A stretch of DNA of 45,310 bases from Spirochaetales bacterium. Its GTDB lineage: Bacteria > Spirochaetota > Spirochaetia > SZUA-6 > DRHE01. This document shows, piece by piece, positions 45,153-45,310 of the stretch. Under the pieces are notes generated by a model. That model saw only the letters and a list, made by a program, of their open reading frames with translations, did not search any database and was not told the origin of the DNA. A program made the translations under genes and the position numbers. The stretch is from NCBI GenBank assembly GCA_030604195.1, contig JAUVWI010000021.1:1-45310 (forward strand), in the 5' to 3' direction. Numbering within the stretch: the first letter of the stretch is position 1; the number at the start of each line of letters is the position of its first letter.

Positions 45153-45310
45153 TTATCCCTCCAATCTATCCATAGCTAACAGTGGTATCAATCTTTCCAA
45201 TTCAACCGCCCTTGACCCCTTAAGCACCAGCAGATCACCCTCCCTCAAATAACCCTGCAGCTTCTGAACCAGCTTTTCAAAATCTGCAGTCCAGCTTAAG
45301 AAACCGGAAA
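45153..45310 (-). CDS. murF: UDP-MurNAc-tripeptide:D-Ala-D-Ala ligase MurF, C-terminal fragment
   Basis: The reading frame enters from the right window edge and ends at a TAA at 45153-45155. About 51 residues are visible, including YLREGDLLVLKGSRAVELER, the conserved C-terminal domain motif of MurF (LVKGSR type). It adds D-Ala-D-Ala in the precursor pathway just before MraY. murF-mraY-ftsW is the Borrelia order. Truncated by the window, not broken. Confidence 0.88.
   Translation of the reverse strand, partial: SGFLSWTADFEKLVQKLQGYLREGDLLVLKGSRAVELERLIPLLAMDRLEG

Noticed and set aside
1-45310. Mobile elements, CRISPR arrays, phage genes, toxin-antitoxin or defence systems
   Set aside because: None were seen; the two tyrosine recombinases are Xer housekeeping types in conserved positions, not integrases with attachment sites.

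Overview
The window is one long, single-strand gene cluster of a spirochaete. Every convincing gene except a possible scrap at the extreme left lies on the minus strand, so transcription runs from the right end to the left. Gene order is the best evidence for the host. Read in transcription order it is murF-mraY-ftsW-ftsQ-ftsA-ftsZ-xerD-TPR lipoprotein-dprA-topA-xerC-hslV-hslU-flgB-flgC-fliE-fliF-fliG-fliH-fliI-fliJ-flbB-fliK-flgD-flgE-flbD-motA-motB-fliL-fliM-fliY/N-fliO(Z)-fliP-fliQ-fliR-flhB-flhA-flhF-flhG. This is the order I know from the flgB superoperon of Borrelia and the fla operon of Treponema. Protein-level marks agree: a MotB with the spirochaetal CPKC/YGDM start, FlbB and FlbD, and a FlgE carrying Lys165 and Cys178, the residues that form the lysinoalanine hook cross-link in Treponema denticola. 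By eye the GC content is middling (high 40s percent), with an envelope gene set typical of diderm spirochaetes. I would place it in the Spirochaetales (Treponema/Spirochaeta/Sediminispirochaeta side) but cannot name a genus.

Layout from right to left. (1) 45310-38780: peptidoglycan precursor and divisome genes (murF tail, mraY, ftsW, ftsQ, ftsA, ftsZ), then the tyrosine recombinase xerD. (2) 38733-31955: a TPR lipoprotein, dprA, topA, a second tyrosine recombinase (xerC), and the HslVU protease. (3) 31899-21190: rod, MS-ring, C-ring, export ATPase, collar and hook genes. (4) 21182-9016: stators, switch, type III export gate, and the placement pair FlhF/FlhG. (5) 8952-172: a less standard tail with a two-helix acidic membrane protein, a sigma-28/WhiG-type sigma factor, a Jag_N-FapA (DUF342) fusion, a small charged protein, a SwrB/DUF6115-like membrane coiled-coil protein, a DnaK-like Hsp70, and cheW-cheA-cheY.

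The genes are packed tightly, with many ATGA, GTGA or TAATG overlaps and no gap above about 115 bp between genes. TTG and GTG starts are frequent, each usually with a good Shine-Dalgarno sequence. The clearest internal promoter overlaps the fliY/N stop codon and would re-initiate transcription toward the export-gate genes. A rho-independent terminator at the far left points the opposite way and probably ends a plus-strand gene outside the window. No tRNA, rRNA, CRISPR array, insertion sequence or phage gene was seen.

I do not see a wholly new defence or mobile system. The least explained part is the tail module at 8952-2975, where an orphan Hsp70 is translationally coupled to a membrane-anchored coiled-coil protein between FapA and the chemotaxis core. 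The best residue-level result is the exact conservation of the FlgE cross-linking pair.
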